A stretch of 64,000 bases of DNA from Aeromonas veronii (GTDB taxonomy: Bacteria; Pseudomonadota; Gammaproteobacteria; Enterobacterales; Aeromonadaceae). This document shows, piece by piece, positions 8,417 to 17,138 of the stretch. The DNA lies in assembly GCA_041319085.1 (NCBI GenBank), contig CP101033.1:707001-771000 (forward strand), in the 5' to 3' direction. Every line of letters begins with the position of its first letter. The first letter of the stretch is position 1. The notes under the pieces were generated by a model. That model had not been told where the DNA came from and did no database searches. It worked only from the letters and a program-made list of their open reading frames with translations. Position numbers and translations under genes: made by a program.

Positions 8417-8488
8417 TTTATGGGCGATTAAATATGTGATGTAGCGACGACGAGCTTTCTTGATCCGCGCATAAGATGCATGCAGAAT

Positions 8489-8507
8489 GCAAACGGCAAT
8501 CGTTATC
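8489..8507 (+). promoter_or_regulatory. Fur box upstream of fbpA
   Basis: GCAAACGGCAATCGTTATC matches the 19-bp Fur consensus GATAATGATAATCATTATC at 13 positions, with an intact right half (AATCGTTATC). It ends 26 bp before the fbpA ATG, the position expected for iron-dependent repression of fbpABC. Confidence 0.7.
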
Positions 8508-8533
8508 ACTCTGTATAGCAAATCAAGGAATGG

Positions 8534-9544
8534 ATGATGAAAATGAAGATGTTGGCACTGGCTTTCTCTGCGTTGGCTGCTCAGTCGGCATTGGCGGCCG
8601 GGGAAGTGAATGTCTACTCCAACCGGCAGGATGAGCTGATCAAGCCCATCATCCAGCAGTTCGAGAAGGAATCGGGCATCAAGGTGAACGTGGTGTTCGC
8701 CAAAGAGGGGCTGAACGAGCGTCTGGAGCGTGAAGGCAAGCTCTCTCCGGCCGATCTGATGCTGACTGTTGATATCAGCCGTCTGACCGATCTGGTGGAC
8801 AAGGCGCTGGTGCAGCCGGTAGAGAGCAAGATCCTGCAGGAGAACATCCCCGCCATCTATCGTGATCCGGAAAATCGCTGGTTCGCCCTGACCACCCGGG
8901 TTCGCGCCATCTACTCCAGCAAGGATCGCCTCGGCAAGCTCGACACCATCAGCTACGAAGATCTGGCCAAACCGGAATTCAAAGGGAAAATCTGCACCCG
9001 CAGCGGCAAGCATGAGTACAATGTGGCGCTGGTCTCCTCCATGATCGCCCATCACGGCATGGCCGAGACCAAAACCTGGCTGGAAGGGGTCAAGGCCAAC
9101 CTGGCGCGCAAGCCGCAGGGCAACGACCGGGATCAGGTCAAGGCGATCAAGGATGGTATCTGTGACGTGTCGCTCGGCAACAGCTACTATCTGGGCGCCA
9201 TGTTGAAAGATCCTGCGCAGAAGTCCTGGGCGGATGCGGTCTATATCAACTTCCCGAACCAGGCTGACCGCGGTGCCCACGTCAACGTGAGTGGCGTGGC
9301 CATGACCAAGTATGCCAAGAACAAGGCCGAGGCCCAGAAGCTGATGGAGTTTCTGGCTGGCGACACCGCCCAGCACATGTATGCGGACGTGAATGCCGAA
9401 TATCCGGTCAAGGCCGGGGTCGAGCCTTCCGCCATGGTCAAGTCCTGGGGCAGTTTCAAGTCTGACGCACTACCGGTCAGCGATTACGCCAAGCACCGCA
9501 AGGACGCCTTGCAGTTGCTGGATGAAGTGAAGTTCGACTTGTAA
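8534..9544 (+). CDS. fbpA: Ferric iron ABC transporter, periplasmic binding protein
   Basis: 336 residues. A ferric-ion binding protein of the FbpA/AfuA/FutA class that delivers Fe3+ to the FbpBC permease. A signal peptide (MMKMKMLALAFSALAAQSALA) precedes a mature chain beginning AGEVNVYSNRQ. The adjacent tyrosines in LGNSYYLGAML are the typical iron ligands, and NVYSNRQ carries another ligand region. The start has AAGGAATGG just upstream, and ATGs at 8534 and 8537 are equivalent. It is first in fbpABC and probably the most highly expressed, because a stable hairpin follows. Confidence 0.95.
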   Translation: MMKMKMLALAFSALAAQSALAAGEVNVYSNRQDELIKPIIQQFEKESGIKVNVVFAKEGLNERLEREGKLSPADLMLTVDISRLTDLVDKALVQPVESKILQENIPAIYRDPENRWFALTTRVRAIYSSKDRLGKLDTISYEDLAKPEFKGKICTRSGKHEYNVALVSSMIAHHGMAETKTWLEGVKANLARKPQGNDRDQVKAIKDGICDVSLGNSYYLGAMLKDPAQKSWADAVYINFPNQADRGAHVNVSGVAMTKYAKNKAEAQKLMEFLAGDTAQHMYADVNAEYPVKAGVEPSAMVKSWGSFKSDALPVSDYAKHRKDALQLLDEVKFDL

Positions 9545-9547
9545 TCA

Positions 9548-9568
9548 GATGGGGCCAACGGCCCCATC
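9548..9568 (+). other. Intercistronic stem-loop between fbpA and fbpB
   Basis: GATGGGGCC (9548-9556) pairs perfectly with GGCCCCATC (9560-9568) around AAC. There is no T-run, so it should act as a 3' stabiliser or partial terminator that keeps fbpA mRNA more abundant than fbpBC. This arrangement is common after genes for binding proteins. Confidence 0.65.
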
Positions 9569-9583
9569 AACCTCTGTGGTCTC

Positions 9584-11209
9584 ATGAAAAATTTTGGATG
9601 GATTACTGGCAGCTGGGCCATCGCCCTGCTGCTGGGTTTACCGGTGATTGCCCTGCTTTTCTCTGCCTTCTCGGCTGAGGGGGATCTGTTTCGCCACCTT
9701 GCCGATACTGTGCTGCTCGATTATCTCGGCAATACTCTGGGGCTGGTGGTCGGTGTGGTGCTGCTCAGCCTGCTGTTTGGCGTACCCACCGCCTGGCTGG
9801 TGGCCATGTGTCAGGTGCCGGGGCGGCGCGCCCTGCAATGGGCGCTGATGCTGCCGATGGCCATGCCTTCCTACATTGTCGCCTACGTCTATACCGATCT
9901 GCTCGACTACTCGGGCCCGCTACAGGCCGGGTTGCGGGCACTCTTTGGTTGGAACAGTCCGGCCGATTACTGGTTTCCGGCCATTCGCTCCCTCGGCGGC
10001 GCCGCCTGGGTGCTGGCGCTGGTGCTGTTCCCCTACGTCTATCTGCTGACCCGCGCCTCTTTTCTGGAGCAATCGGTCAGTCTTATTCACTCCAGCCGCC
10101 TGCTCGGCTGTACCCCGTGGCAGAGCTTTCGCCGTCTCAGTCTGCCGCTGGCGCGCCCCGCCATCATGGTAGCGGTATCGCTGGTGGCGATGGAGACATT
10201 GGCTGACTTTGCCACCGTCCACTTCTTTGCCATCAACACCCTGACTACTGCGGTCTACGACACCTGGCTCGGTTACGGCAGTCTGGCCACCGCGGCCAAG
10301 CTCTCCTGCCTGATGCTGCTGGCGGTGGTGTTGCTGATCGCGCTGGAGCGGCGCTCTCGCAGTCGGCAGCAGGTGTTCCAGAAGTCGATGGGCCACGAAC
10401 AGCCGCTGCGCTATCCGCTCAGGGGGATTAGCCGCGCTCTGGCCGGTCTCTGGTGCTGGGGGCTGGTGCTGGCCGGTTTCGGCCTGCCGTTCGTCATTCT
10501 GCTGGACTACGGGGTGCGCTACTTCGAGTTGTCGTGGACGTCGGAGTTTGTCCGCTTTGCGGGTAACAGTCTGCTCATTTCGGCGCTGACCGCCTTGCTG
10601 GCCATGGGCATCGCCCTGCTGCTCGGCTTCTTCCGCCGCCTCGATGGCGGGATCAAGAGTCTGCTGCCGCTGCGCATCGCCGCCATGGGTTACGCCATGC
10701 CGGGCACCGTGCTCGCCATCGGGGTGCTGGTGCCGCTCACCGCCCTCGATTTTGCCATCAACGATCTGGCCGAGTGGTTGGGGCGTCAGGGGCCGGGGCT
10801 GCTGCTGACCGGCACCATCACCGCCATCGTGTTCGGCTATCTGGTGCGCTTCGTGGCCATCGCCATCGGCTCGGTGGAGAGCAGCATGGGCAAGATCTCC
10901 CCCAGCCTCGACATGGCGGCCCGCTCTCTGGGGCAGGGGGATGGGGCCATGCTGCGGCGGGTCCATCTGCCGCTGGTGCGCCGCGGTCTGTTTGCCGGCG
11001 CCATGCTGGTGTTCATCGAATCCATGAAGGAGCTGCCCGCCGCCCTGCTGCTGCGGCCGTTCAACTTCGATACTTTGGCGACCCACGTCTACCAGTTTGT
11101 CTCGGACGAGATGCTGGAGCGCGGCGCGCTGGGGGCCATCGTCATCGTGCTGGTGGGGCTGTTGCCGCTGATCTGGGTCAACCGCACTCTGGACACTCCG
11201 GGCCACTGA
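9584..11209 (+). CDS. fbpB: Ferric iron ABC transporter permease
   Basis: 541 residues, a fused permease with two six-helix halves. Each half has an EAA loop: near residues 160-190 (HSSRLLGCTPWQSFRRLSLPLARPA) and near 440-470 (DMAARSLGQGDGAMLRRVHLPLVRRG). The repeat shows the internal duplication typical of the FbpB/SfuB/HitB class. It forms the inner-membrane channel for Fe3+ with FbpC. It starts 39 bp after fbpA, and the next gene begins 79 bp later. Confidence 0.94.
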   Translation: MKNFGWITGSWAIALLLGLPVIALLFSAFSAEGDLFRHLADTVLLDYLGNTLGLVVGVVLLSLLFGVPTAWLVAMCQVPGRRALQWALMLPMAMPSYIVAYVYTDLLDYSGPLQAGLRALFGWNSPADYWFPAIRSLGGAAWVLALVLFPYVYLLTRASFLEQSVSLIHSSRLLGCTPWQSFRRLSLPLARPAIMVAVSLVAMETLADFATVHFFAINTLTTAVYDTWLGYGSLATAAKLSCLMLLAVVLLIALERRSRSRQQVFQKSMGHEQPLRYPLRGISRALAGLWCWGLVLAGFGLPFVILLDYGVRYFELSWTSEFVRFAGNSLLISALTALLAMGIALLLGFFRRLDGGIKSLLPLRIAAMGYAMPGTVLAIGVLVPLTALDFAINDLAEWLGRQGPGLLLTGTITAIVFGYLVRFVAIAIGSVESSMGKISPSLDMAARSLGQGDGAMLRRVHLPLVRRGLFAGAMLVFIESMKELPAALLLRPFNFDTLATHVYQFVSDEMLERGALGAIVIVLVGLLPLIWVNRTLDTPGH

Positions 11210-11288
11210 GTCGCCACGTCGGCCAATGAAATTGCATGCGGTGTGCTGAAAAAGGCAGTGCGCCGCCAGAAACGAGAGGAAGTCAGCC

Positions 11289-12323
11289 TTGTCCTGTTTG
11301 CAGGTTGAAAATGTCAGCTGCCGTTACAACGGCCGCAATGTGCTGGAACAGCTCTCCCTGACGGTGGCAGACAACGAGATCGTCTGCCTGCTGGGAGCAA
11401 GCGGCTGCGGCAAAACCACGCTGCTCAAGGCCATCGCCGGCCTGCTGCCGCTGGCAGAGGGCTCGATCCGCCTAGGCGATACTCTGCTCGACGGGCCCGG
11501 CGCCAGCGTGTCGCCCGAGGTGCGCAACATCGGCATGATCTTTCAGGATTACGCCCTCTTCCCCCACCTGACGGTGGCTGACAACGTCGGCTTTGGTCTG
11601 ACCAAACTCGATCGCCGCGCCCGCCAGCAGCAGGTGGACGAGGCGCTGGCGCTGGTCAATCTGCAGGGGCTGGGGGATCGCTATCCGCACCAGCTCTCCG
11701 GTGGTCAGCAGCAGCGGGTGGCCATCGCCCGGGCGCTGGTGTGCAAGCCGCGGCTGATGCTGCTGGATGAGCCCTTCTCAAACATCGATACCCAGGTGCG
11801 GATGAAGCTGATTCTCGAGATCCGCGCCCTGCTCAAGCAACAAGGGATCGGCGCCATCTTCGTCAGCCACAGCAAGGAGGAGGCCTTCGCCTTCGCCGAT
11901 CGGCTGGCGCTGTTTCGCGCTGGCCACATCGAGCAGGTGGGTCAGCCGGAGCAGCTCTATCGCCGCCCGCAAAACCGCTTCGTGGCGGAGTTTCTCGGCG
12001 GGGTCAACTATCTGGCCGCCGAGGTGGTGGACAGCCACTGCGTGCAGACGGTGCTCGGGGTTATCTGTGGCAGCGAACCCCATGGTCGGGCGGTGGGCGA
12101 GCAGTTGCAGCTGATGCTCAGACCCCAGCAACTGCTGCTGGAGAGCGCCGCTGAGGGGGAGCTCAAGGTGGTGGAGCAGCAGTTCCTCGGCCATCACTGC
12201 CGGGTGCTGTTCGAGTGTGGCGATCTGCAGCTGGAAGCGAGCATTGGCGAGCCTCTTGAGGGGATGCGGGCCCGCATCCGGGTGGCGCCTCATACGCTGG
12301 TGTTGTTTGACCCTTTACCCTGA
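11289..12323 (+). CDS. fbpC: Ferric iron ABC transporter ATP-binding protein
   Basis: 344 residues. The start is TTG at 11289, supported by AGAGGAAG 8-15 bases upstream and alignment of MSCLQVENVSCRY with other ABC subunits; no ATG fits. Walker A GASGCGKTT, signature LSGGQQQRVAIARAL, Walker B LMLLDEPFSNID and switch His (FVSHSKEEAF) are all intact. The C-terminal third (from about residue 240) is the regulatory TOBE-like domain of the FbpC/PotA group. It energises FbpB. Confidence 0.94.
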   Translation: MSCLQVENVSCRYNGRNVLEQLSLTVADNEIVCLLGASGCGKTTLLKAIAGLLPLAEGSIRLGDTLLDGPGASVSPEVRNIGMIFQDYALFPHLTVADNVGFGLTKLDRRARQQQVDEALALVNLQGLGDRYPHQLSGGQQQRVAIARALVCKPRLMLLDEPFSNIDTQVRMKLILEIRALLKQQGIGAIFVSHSKEEAFAFADRLALFRAGHIEQVGQPEQLYRRPQNRFVAEFLGGVNYLAAEVVDSHCVQTVLGVICGSEPHGRAVGEQLQLMLRPQQLLLESAAEGELKVVEQQFLGHHCRVLFECGDLQLEASIGEPLEGMRARIRVAPHTLVLFDPLP

Positions 12324-12426
12324 ACGCGTGATATCGTCGTGAAATCAAAGAACTGGAGCTGCTCTGGTTTATAATCGCGCAACGCTAATAGCCCATAACG
12401 CTAACGCCTACTCAGGGGAGAGATAT

Positions 12427-13332
12427 ATGAAAGCCCAAGCCGGGATCTGCGCAGAGCCGAATCTGCACGCCCTCTATCTGATGTTCAATCGCACCGGCGA
12501 TGCTGCCGAACTGGTCGGCCGTCTGGCCAAGTTGCCCGCCCTGTGGCAGGCGGTCGCCGCCGATTTCCCCGAGGCCGGTTTCAGCGGTCTGGTTGCCGTC
12601 GGCGCCGATGCCTGGGATGGCCTCTACCCGGCCGCCCGTCCGCCCCAGTTCCGCAGCTTTATGGCGCAATCCGCCAACGGTCAGGAAGCCCCCAACACCC
12701 CGTTTGATATCTTCGTGCAGCTGCGTGCCGATCGGGTGGATGTGCTGCATCACGCCGGTCACCGCGTGATGGCGCTGCTGGCCGGACTGGTAGAGCTGGC
12801 CGAAGAGGTGCGTGGTTTCCGCAATCTGGATTGCCGCGACCTGACCGGTTTCGTCGACGGTACCGAGAATCCGCAGGATGAGCATCGCGCCGAAGTGGCG
12901 CTGCTGGCCGAGGGCGAGTTTGCCGGTGGCTCCTACATCCACGTTCAGCGCTGGGTCCACGCCATGAGCGACTGGGAGAAGCTGGCGCAAAAAGAGCAGG
13001 AAGACATTATCGGTCGCACCAAGCCCGAAAACATCGAGTATGAGTCTGCCGCCAAGCCGCTGACTGCCCATATCAAGCGCGTTAACCTCAAGACGCCGAA
13101 AGGGGAGTCCATGGAGATTCTGCGCCAGAGCATGCCTTGGGGCACCATGCGCGAGCAGGGGCTCTATTTCATCTCTTGCTGCCGAACTCAGCAGCACTTC
13201 AATGCCATGCTGGCCAGCATGTACAAGGGGGAGGGCAGCCACTTCGACCACCTGCTGCTCTTCACCAAGGCAGTGACCGGCGCGGCCTTTTTCGCCCCAT
13301 CGGAAAGTTTTTTGATGGCACAGGGCAAATAA
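12427..13332 (+). CDS. Dyp-type heme peroxidase (YfeX-like)
   Basis: 301 residues without a signal peptide, so cytoplasmic and closest to the YfeX/DypB group. The signature GFVDGTENPQ carries the catalytic Asp of the GXXDG motif, and the proximal heme His probably lies in IHVQRWVHAMSDW. These enzymes oxidise dyes and porphyrinogens with H2O2; their physiological substrate is unclear. The gene follows fbpC by 103 bp with its own ribosome binding site (GGGGAGAG), and could share iron regulation or be independent. A bidirectional terminator follows. Confidence 0.92.
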   Translation: MKAQAGICAEPNLHALYLMFNRTGDAAELVGRLAKLPALWQAVAADFPEAGFSGLVAVGADAWDGLYPAARPPQFRSFMAQSANGQEAPNTPFDIFVQLRADRVDVLHHAGHRVMALLAGLVELAEEVRGFRNLDCRDLTGFVDGTENPQDEHRAEVALLAEGEFAGGSYIHVQRWVHAMSDWEKLAQKEQEDIIGRTKPENIEYESAAKPLTAHIKRVNLKTPKGESMEILRQSMPWGTMREQGLYFISCCRTQQHFNAMLASMYKGEGSHFDHLLLFTKAVTGAAFFAPSESFLMAQGK

Positions 13333-13358
13333 GCTCCCCTGACGAAGCTGCAGAAAAC

Positions 13359-13386
13359 AAAAATCCCGGCCAAGGCCGGGATTTTT
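13359..13386. terminator. Bidirectional terminator between the Dyp peroxidase gene and argR
   Basis: A 13-bp perfect stem (13359-13371 with 13374-13386, core ATCCCGGCC/GGCCGGGAT) has A-runs on the left and T-runs on the right, so it can stop both converging transcripts. Confidence 0.9.
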
Positions 13387-13422
13387 CGTTCTGGCGTGAC
13401 CGCTATGACGCGGTAGCCACCA

Positions 13423-13893
13423 TTACGGGGTCTGTTCGAACAGCTCGAGGGCGGAGAGGTAGAGCTCTTCGATATCGGTGTCGCTGGTTGGGGTGATGAA
13501 GATGGTGTCATCACCGGCGATGGTGCCGAGGATCCCTTCTGCCTTACCGAGCGAGTCGAGCAGGCGGGCGATTAGTTGGGCCGCGCCCGGGCTGGTGTGG
13601 ATCACCACCAGTGCGCCGTTGTGGTCGACGTCCAGTACCAGATTCTTGAGCGGACTGGAGGTGGTGGGCACGCCCAACTCCACCGGCAGGCAGTAGACCA
13701 TCTCCATCTTGGCGTTGCGAGTGCGAACGGCGCCGAAGCGGCTCAGCATACGCGATACCTTGGACTGGTTGATGTTCTCGAAGCCCAGCTCTTGCAGAGC
13801 GGTGACGATTTCTGCCTGGGAGCCAAAGCGCTCTTCTTTCAGCAAGGCTTTAAAGGCCTTGGCCAGTTTTTCTTGCTTGTCGTTGTGTTTCAT
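13423..13893 (-). CDS. argR: Arginine repressor ArgR
   Basis: 156 residues, the normal ArgR length, from the ATG at 13893 ([18 protein letters not shown]). A longer frame to 14022 adds 43 unrelated residues. The N-terminal winged helix includes [26 protein letters not shown]. The C-terminal hexamerisation and arginine-binding domain ends with [13 protein letters not shown], which holds the Asp-Asp pair that contacts arginine. ArgR with arginine represses biosynthesis and transport genes. It is divergent from artPIQM, and ARG-box-like sequences lie in the shared region, so both directions may be controlled by ArgR. Confidence 0.96.
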   Translation of the reverse strand: MKHNDKQEKLAKAFKALLKEERFGSQAEIVTALQELGFENINQSKVSRMLSRFGAVRTRNAKMEMVYCLPVELGVPTTSSPLKNLVLDVDHNGALVVIHTSPGAAQLIARLLDSLGKAEGILGTIAGDDTIFITPTSDTDIEELYLSALELFEQTP

Positions 13894-14007
13894 CTTGGTC
13901 TCACGAATGAGGAGGTGTGGCGGCCTGTGTGACACAGGCGGCAGATACGAACAGCGAGGCCATTTTGCATTCATATGCCGTTTTTTGCAAGGAATCGGCG
14001 CCTGTTC

Positions 14008-14021
14008 TGCATATTGATTCA
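14008..14021. promoter_or_regulatory. Candidate ARG box 1
   Basis: TGCATATTGATTCA resembles the ARG box TGAATNNNNATTCA, with the right half intact and the left half partly kept. It lies just upstream of the -35 element proposed for artP. Confidence 0.5.
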
Positions 14022-14029
14022 AAAATAGC

Positions 14030-14057
14030 TTGCATCAACCGTTATTGGGGATAGAAT
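14030..14057 (+). promoter_or_regulatory. Predicted sigma-70 promoter of artPIQM
   Basis: TTGCAT (14030-14035) and TAGAAT (14052-14057) are separated by 16 bp. Transcription would start near 14064, about 30 bp before the artP ATG, with the two ARG-box-like sites on either side. Confidence 0.5.
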
Positions 14058-14070
14058 CGGGATGATATTT

Positions 14071-14084
14071 TGAAAACTTATTCA
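14071..14084. promoter_or_regulatory. Candidate ARG box 2
   Basis: TGAAAACTTATTCA is a close match to the ARG box TGAATNNNNATTCA (one mismatch). It lies just after the predicted start point and 10 bp before the artP ATG, where bound ArgR would block transcription. Confidence 0.65.
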
Positions 14085-14094
14085 ATTGGGCTGT

Positions 14095-14835
14095 ATGGGT
14101 ATTGAATTAATAGGTATTGAGAAGTCCTGGCACAAGGTGCAGGTTCTGCAACAGATAAGCTTTCGGACATCTCCCGGTGAAACCTTGGTATTGCTGGGCC
14201 CGAGCGGTGCTGGCAAGAGTTCCCTGTTACGGATGATGAACCTGCTGGATACCCCGGATGCGGGTGTTCTGCGGATTGGCGAAAATGAATTTTCTTTCCC
14301 GAACACCCTCTCTGCTGCCGAATTCAACCGCCAGTCCCAACTGCTGCGTCGCAAGGTGGGCATGGTGTTCCAGCAGTACAATCTCTGGCCCCATCTCACT
14401 GTGATGGAGAACCTCATCGAGGCGCCCGTCAAGCTGCTCGGCATGAGCAAGGAGGCCGCCATCGAGAAGGGGGCCTATCTGCTGGCCCAACTGCAACTGG
14501 CCGACAAGCGCGATGCCTGGCCTGCTCGCCTCTCCGGCGGTCAGCAGCAGCGGGTGGCCATTGCCCGTACCCTGATGATGGATCCGGAAGTGCTGCTGTT
14601 TGACGAGCCGACGGCCGCGCTCGATCCCGAGATCACCAAGGAGGTGGCCGAGATTATCCGCACCCTGAGCCAGACCGGCATTACCCAGGTGGTGGTGACT
14701 CACGAGGTCGATTTTGCCCGCAAAGTGGCCAGTCAGGTGATCTATCTGGAGAAGGGGCGGATCATTGAATCCGGCACCGCCGCCATTTTCCAATCCCCGC
14801 AAACCAGCCGGTTTGCCGAATTTTTGATGCATTGA
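14095..14835 (+). CDS. artP: Arginine ABC transporter ATP-binding protein ArtP
   Basis: 246 residues from the ATG at 14095. An upstream TTG at 14086 would add MGC, but the ATG aligns with E. coli ArtP. Walker A is GPSGAGKSS, followed by the family sequence GMVFQQYNLWPHLTV, signature LSGGQQQRVAIARTL and Walker B VLLFDEPTAALDPE. It is the motor of the arginine importer. No clear Shine-Dalgarno sequence is seen before the start, and an ARG-box-like site ends just 10 bp upstream. First gene of artP-artI-artQ-artM. Confidence 0.94.
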   Translation: MGIELIGIEKSWHKVQVLQQISFRTSPGETLVLLGPSGAGKSSLLRMMNLLDTPDAGVLRIGENEFSFPNTLSAAEFNRQSQLLRRKVGMVFQQYNLWPHLTVMENLIEAPVKLLGMSKEAAIEKGAYLLAQLQLADKRDAWPARLSGGQQQRVAIARTLMMDPEVLLFDEPTAALDPEITKEVAEIIRTLSQTGITQVVVTHEVDFARKVASQVIYLEKGRIIESGTAAIFQSPQTSRFAEFLMH

Positions 14836-14859
14836 TACTGAATTGATAAGGAAGCTGTC

Positions 14860-15597
14860 ATGAAAAAGAGTCTGTTGTTGGTTGCTGCCATTGGCCTGTT
14901 GAGTACCTCCGTCATGGCCAAAGAGATCAAGTTCGCCACCGAGGCCACCTACGCACCGTTCGAATATCTGGATGACAAGAACGAGTTTCAGGGTTTTGAC
15001 ATCGATCTTGCCCGCGCCATCTGTGAACAGGCCAAGCTGGAGTGCAGCTTCCATAACCAGGCCTTTGACAGCCTGATCCCCAGCCTGAAATTCCGCCGCT
15101 ATGACGCTGCCATCGCCGCCATGGACGTGACCCCGGAGCGGGCTGCGCAGGTCGATTTCTCCGACATCTATTACGAAAACTCGGCAGTATTCGTCGCCAA
15201 GAAAGAGGCCTTCAAGGGGCCGGAAGATCTGGTCGGCAAAACTGTCGGCGTGCAGAACGGCACCTCTCACCAGTCCTATCTGGTGGATAACTGGGTGAGC
15301 AAGGGTCTGCTGACCGTGCCTTACGCCAGCTACCAGAGTGCCTTCCTCGACATGATGAACGGCCGTACCGATGGCGTGTTTGCCGATAATGCGGTCGCTG
15401 CCGACTGGCTGAAACAGCACAAGGAGTATGCCGTGGTGGGTACGCCGGTGACGGACGCCAAGTACTTCGGTACCGGCTTTGGCATCGCGGTCGCCAAGGG
15501 CAATCAGGATCTGCTGACTCAGCTGAACAAGGGGCTGGCCGAGATCAAGGCCAACGGCACCTATCAGAAAATCTTCGACAAATACTTCGCGCAGTAA
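14860..15597 (+). CDS. artI: Arginine ABC transporter periplasmic binding protein
   Basis: 245 residues with a signal peptide (MKKSLLLVAAIGLLSTSVMA). The mature domain begins KEIKFATEATYAPFEY, which is close to ArtI/ArtJ of E. coli and carries the ligand loop typical of family-3 amino acid binding proteins; AMDVTPERAAQVDFSD holds the Arg that binds the substrate carboxylate. Only one binding protein is encoded here, whereas E. coli has both ArtI and ArtJ. It starts 24 bp after artP with AAGGAAG as binding site. Confidence 0.93.
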   Translation: MKKSLLLVAAIGLLSTSVMAKEIKFATEATYAPFEYLDDKNEFQGFDIDLARAICEQAKLECSFHNQAFDSLIPSLKFRRYDAAIAAMDVTPERAAQVDFSDIYYENSAVFVAKKEAFKGPEDLVGKTVGVQNGTSHQSYLVDNWVSKGLLTVPYASYQSAFLDMMNGRTDGVFADNAVAADWLKQHKEYAVVGTPVTDAKYFGTGFGIAVAKGNQDLLTQLNKGLAEIKANGTYQKIFDKYFAQ

Positions 15598-15600
15598 GCC

Positions 15601-16251
15601 ATGTTGAGCCTGTTGTTGGATGCAGCCTGGATGACCCTCGGGCTGGCCTTGGCATCACTGGTCGGGGGCATGGTATTGGCACTGGCGTTCAGTGCCGCCG
15701 AGCTCAGCAAACAGCGTGCGCTGGTGTGGCCGGTGGCCACCCTGACCACGCTGATCCGTGGCCTGCCCGAGTTGTTGGTGGTGCTGTTCATCTACTTTGG
15801 CTCGACCCAGGTGCTGTTCCTCATCACCGGCGAGTATGTGGAGTTCAGCCCGTTCGCCTGTGGCGTGTTGGCGCTCTCCCTGCTGTTTGCCAGCTATGCG
15901 ACCCAGACCCTGCGGGCGGCGCTCAATGCGGTGCCTGCCGGGCAACGATTGGCGGCGCTGGCGTTGGGTCTGGGCAAGAGTCACATCTTCTTTCGTATCG
16001 TGTTGCCGCAGGCGTGGCGTCACGCCCTGCCGGGCCTTGGCAATCAGTGGTTGGTGCTGCTGAAAGACACCGCGCTGGTCTCCCTGATTGGGGTGAATGA
16101 GATGATGCGTCAGGCGCAGATGGCTTCGGCCAGAACCTATGAGCCCTTCACCTGGTATGCCGCCGCAGCCCTCATCTATCTGGCCATCAGTCTGGTGAGC
16201 GAGTACGGTCTCGCGCTGGCTGCCCGCTACACCCGCCGCTACGGAGGCTAA
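15601..16251 (+). CDS. artQ: Arginine ABC transporter permease ArtQ
   Basis: 216 residues and about five membrane helices. The EAA loop is at about residues 118-140 ([29 protein letters not shown]). It pairs with ArtM to form the channel. The ATG lies 3 bp after the artI stop, which shows tight translational coupling. The specific name rests on gene order and similarity to E. coli ArtQ. Confidence 0.92.
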   Translation: MLSLLLDAAWMTLGLALASLVGGMVLALAFSAAELSKQRALVWPVATLTTLIRGLPELLVVLFIYFGSTQVLFLITGEYVEFSPFACGVLALSLLFASYATQTLRAALNAVPAGQRLAALALGLGKSHIFFRIVLPQAWRHALPGLGNQWLVLLKDTALVSLIGVNEMMRQAQMASARTYEPFTWYAAAALIYLAISLVSEYGLALAARYTRRYGG

Positions 16252-16254
16252 TCG

Positions 16255-16917
16255 ATGCAAGCGTATTTCGTTACCCTGCTGGGCGGTCTGCTCACTACGC
16301 TGGAGCTAACCCTGTTCAGCTTGCTGCTAGGAATCGCAGTGGCGGCCCTGATGACCTGGGTGCTGGAGCTGCGCCTGCCGGTGGCGACCCAACTGGTGCA
16401 ACTGTGGGTGCTGATCTTTACCGGTACGCCACTGCTGATTCAGATCTTCCTGATCTACTACGGGCCGGGTCAGTTCGAGTGGCTCAAAGCCAGCCCGCTC
16501 TGGCCACTGCTCAAGCAGCCCTGGTTCTGCGCCGTACTGGCGCTGGGTTTCAATACGGCGGCGTACTCCACCCGGTTGTTCAAGGGGGCGCTCGATGCCA
16601 TCCCGGCCGGTGAGGTGGAAGCGTGCCGGGCGCTGGGTTTCTCCTCCGGTCAGACCCTCTGGATGAAGGTGCGCCACGCCGCCCGGCGGTTGGTGCCTGC
16701 CTACTCCAACGAGGTGATCCTGGTGCTCAAGGGGAGTTCCCTCGCCAGTACCATCACCATCATGGATATCATGGGTCTGGCGCAGGGGTTGAATGCCCAG
16801 ACCTACGATACCCTGGCGGTGTTCGGGGTGGCTGGCGGGCTTTATCTGGCGATGAATGGATTGTTAACAATTGGTTTTCGCTGGTGTGAAAAACGGGCGC
16901 TGGCATTCCAATCCTGA
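16255..16917 (+). CDS. artM: Arginine ABC transporter permease ArtM
   Basis: 220 residues, also with about five helices and an EAA loop near residues 118-145 (VEACRALGFSSGQTLWMKVRHAARRLVPAYSNE). It starts 3 bp after the artQ stop and closes the art operon. A hairpin with a following T-rich segment at 16946 probably ends transcription before mdh. Confidence 0.92.
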   Translation: MQAYFVTLLGGLLTTLELTLFSLLLGIAVAALMTWVLELRLPVATQLVQLWVLIFTGTPLLIQIFLIYYGPGQFEWLKASPLWPLLKQPWFCAVLALGFNTAAYSTRLFKGALDAIPAGEVEACRALGFSSGQTLWMKVRHAARRLVPAYSNEVILVLKGSSLASTITIMDIMGLAQGLNAQTYDTLAVFGVAGGLYLAMNGLLTIGFRWCEKRALAFQS

Positions 16918-16945
16918 GGCCTTCAGACCTACCTCTTTATGGTAA

Positions 16946-16986
16946 GGAGAAGTGCAGAAAAACTGTGCTTCTCCTCCAACTTTTTG
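16946..16986 (+). terminator. Probable terminator of artPIQM
   Basis: GGAGAAGTGCAG (16946-16957) pairs with CTGTGCTTCTCC (16963-16974) with two imperfect positions around AAAAA, followed by TCCAACTTTTTG. Confidence 0.65.
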
Positions 16987-17138
16987 TATTCCCCTCCAAT
17001 TTTTATTCCCGCGTGTTTCGTGGCTCACAGAACCCGTGACTGCAACTGTTATCAGATTGTTTTTTATGGGGCGATCCATTAAGGTTGGGCGCACAACAAG
17101 AAACAACCTTAAACCTACGCTTAAACATGGAGTTGCTC

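Noticed and set aside
9920..11206. 428-codon minus-strand frame opposite fbpB
   Set aside because: Very Gln/His-rich shadow of a membrane protein gene.
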